A stretch of DNA of 7,106 bases from Abditibacteriota bacterium (GTDB lineage Bacteria; Armatimonadota; UBA5829), in contig JAGDAG010000234.1 of the NCBI GenBank assembly GCA_017959625.1, positions 1 through 7,106 of the forward strand, given 5' to 3'. A program made the position numbers and the translations under genes. The notes under the pieces are model-generated. The model was not told where the DNA came from. It did no database searches and saw only the letters and a program-made list of their open reading frames with translations. Shown here in pieces: positions 5,720 through 7,106 of the stretch; position 1 is the first letter of the stretch; every line of letters starts with the position of its first letter.

Positions 5720-7106
5720 TTGAAAGCCAGAGTTTTGCTTTTAATCTTTATTATGTCAGGAGTTTTTACCATGTCTCTTTCTGCGGGGACGGTGACGGCC
5801 GTCCTCAACGGTCTTTCCATGACCTTCGACGAAACCACCGGCAGCATCCTTTCCATGGAATACGCCGGCAAGACCATGCTGAAAACCGATGCGGCCAACG
5901 CCTCCATAATAGACGTTGCGTACCCGGTACCGGAATTCGAGCCCCTGCGCCTGGCCTCGCGTTTTTCGGAAAACGCTCAGGTGTCGGTGTCCGAAAACAG
6001 GGTGGTGGTGAGCTGGGACCGGCTGGGCGCCAGCCGCGCCAAATTCGCCCCGGAGGGCGACGTCAGCGCCGCCGTCATCTTTGAAGCCCTGCCCGACGGC
6101 AGGAGCATATCCGCCAGATGCAGGGTGGAAAACAAATCCGAAAAGCCCGTGGAGCAGGTGATATTCCCCGACTTCGCCGGGCTGCAGCCCTTTGAAGGGG
6201 ACTTCGATACCATACTGAAACATACGGCCGGTTATCTGCGGCCCTTTATAGAGCTCAGAATGGACGAAAACCGCAAGAGCACCCAGTATTGTATGGACGG
6301 AGCCAACGGACAGACCCAGATGAGCTTCGGAGGCATGTTCCGCACCGCCCCTCTCCGGTGGCTGGACTACGGCGGCTTCGGCGGCGGCATCTCCATGTTC
6401 CCCAAGCTCTGGGGCTGGGACGAACAGATACCGGTGCGGGTGCACCTGGCCAACTCCGAAAAGGAAGCCCGCCTGCTGATGCTCAACACAAAGACCATAG
6501 AGCCCGGCGCCCGCTTTGACAGCGCCGAGTGGATCTTCACTCCCCACACCAGCGGCTGGGCAAAGGGCATAGAGGTGTTCCGCGAATTTGCGCAGAAAAA
6601 GCATCACCGCAAGTATCCCCTGTCAAAGCACATCGCCGAGGCGGTGGGCATCCGCAGCATCTGGATGGCCACCGGCTGGGGCTACGACGAGATGGATCCC
6701 CAGTGGCGTATTAAGGATATGCCCGCCCTGGCAAAGGAATCCGGCGAATACGGACTCTCCGAGATCAACGCCTGGGGCTGGGGCGAAAGCTGGTTCGAGA
6801 CCCCCATGCGTATCAACAGGCAGGTGGGGACCGAAAAGGAGATGTTCGCCCTGAAGGACTGCTACGAAAAATACGGCTGCTACTTCACGCCCTTCGTCAG
6901 CGTGCTGCTGCAGAACCCCGAATCCGCCAAAAAATGGAACGCCACCGGCAATCCGGACAACTGGACCCAGGGGCAGGAGACCATACCCCAGTTCCAGCCC
7001 TCCTACAACCACAAGGGCGAAGCCCTTTACGTAGGCCCCGCCAGCGCCGCCTGGAAGGACAGCGTGTATGAAGATATGTCCAAATATATCGACGCGGGCC
7101 TGGCCA
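5720..7106 (+). CDS. Secreted DUF6259 / glycoside-hydrolase-like protein, N-terminal part (cut by window edge)
   Basis: The frame is open from a TTG start at 5720 to the right edge, giving 462 codons with the C-terminus missing. TTG is chosen because AAAGGTG stands 6 nt upstream and because it begins a complete signal peptide (MKARVLLLIF..., cleavage near LSA-G at residue 22/23). The ATG at 5753 would remove most of the signal. Residues 25-275 are beta-rich (AVLNGLSMTFDETTGSIL), with a glycine-rich patch WLDYGGFGGGISMFP (214-228). The segment SGWAKGIEVFREFAQ (278-292) matches in position and character the linker of the left-hand gene. From about 310 a probable barrel begins (GIRSIWMATGWGYDEMDPQW), followed by aromatic, acidic stretches such as EINAWGWGESWFE (348-360). 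Such residues suit sugar binding, but no catalytic pair can be assigned. It is transcribed divergently from the glycosidase operon. Export is well supported; a glycan-related role is inferred. The family name is from memory and unverified. Confidence 0.75.
   Translation, partial: MKARVLLLIFIMSGVFTMSLSAGTVTAVLNGLSMTFDETTGSILSMEYAGKTMLKTDAANASIIDVAYPVPEFEPLRLASRFSENAQVSVSENRVVVSWDRLGASRAKFAPEGDVSAAVIFEALPDGRSISARCRVENKSEKPVEQVIFPDFAGLQPFEGDFDTILKHTAGYLRPFIELRMDENRKSTQYCMDGANGQTQMSFGGMFRTAPLRWLDYGGFGGGISMFPKLWGWDEQIPVRVHLANSEKEARLLMLNTKTIEPGARFDSAEWIFTPHTSGWAKGIEVFREFAQKKHHRKYPLSKHIAEAVGIRSIWMATGWGYDEMDPQWRIKDMPALAKESGEYGLSEINAWGWGESWFETPMRINRQVGTEKEMFALKDCYEKYGCYFTPFVSVLLQNPESAKKWNATGNPDNWTQGQETIPQFQPSYNHKGEALYVGPASAAWKDSVYEDMSKYIDAGLA

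Noticed and set aside
5756..6607. 283-codon minus-strand open frame opposite the right-hand gene
   Set aside because: The plus-strand frame has promoter, Shine-Dalgarno site, signal peptide and a continuous open frame to the window edge; the minus frame has none of these.
1..7106. CRISPR array, tRNA/rRNA gene, insertion sequence or attachment site
   Set aside because: No spaced direct repeats, tRNA-like cloverleaf, transposase motif or flanking repeats were seen on either strand by eye.

Overview
The window is a fragment of a GC-rich bacterial genome, probably a free-living or gut carbohydrate degrader. It holds five protein genes: three complete and two cut by the window edges. Two features hint at the source. 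Ile-AUA codons are common in an otherwise GC-rich coding style: by hand count, 10 of 23 Ile codons in the right-hand gene are ATA. The gene content also consists of secreted, poorly characterised glycosidase-like proteins next to sugar dehydrogenases. That mix suggests a phylum such as Lentisphaerota/Kiritimatiellota, Armatimonadota or Abditibacteriota. This is a low-confidence inference, because the window has no rRNA or other marker gene.

Layout, left to right. Positions 1-1160 (minus strand) hold the N-terminal 386 codons of a secreted protein with a beta-sandwich followed by the start of a probable (beta/alpha) barrel, resembling the DUF6259 / glycoside-hydrolase-like group. Its promoter lies directly after, and partly within, the strong rho-independent terminator (1214-1252) of the upstream operon. 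Positions 1269-5545 (minus strand) are a compact three-gene operon. Its first gene encodes a secreted 724-aa beta-amylase-like (GH14-like) glycosidase with a GH42-type C-terminal region. After an 18-nt gap comes a zinc-dependent medium-chain dehydrogenase, and then, with a TAATG overlap, a Gfo/Idh/MocA oxidoreductase. Positions 5546-5719 are a 174-nt divergent promoter region with two hairpins and a promoter in each direction. Positions 5720-7106 (plus strand) hold the first 462 codons of a second secreted protein with the same overall layout as the left-hand one.

Working model (inference): the secreted GH14-like enzyme and the two flanking secreted proteins attack a glycan or glycoside outside the cytoplasm. 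The two NAD(P)-type dehydrogenases then oxidise or isomerise a released sugar or polyol inside the cell. No transporter, kinase, regulator or TonB/SusCD pair is visible, so the substrate cannot be named. The most interesting points are the distant GH14-like active site inside a GH42-like architecture, the two edge genes that look like distant paralogues, and a shared promoter pattern upstream of both. In that pattern AAACG plus a T-tract follows a GC-rich hairpin and sits at identical spacing from TATAAT.
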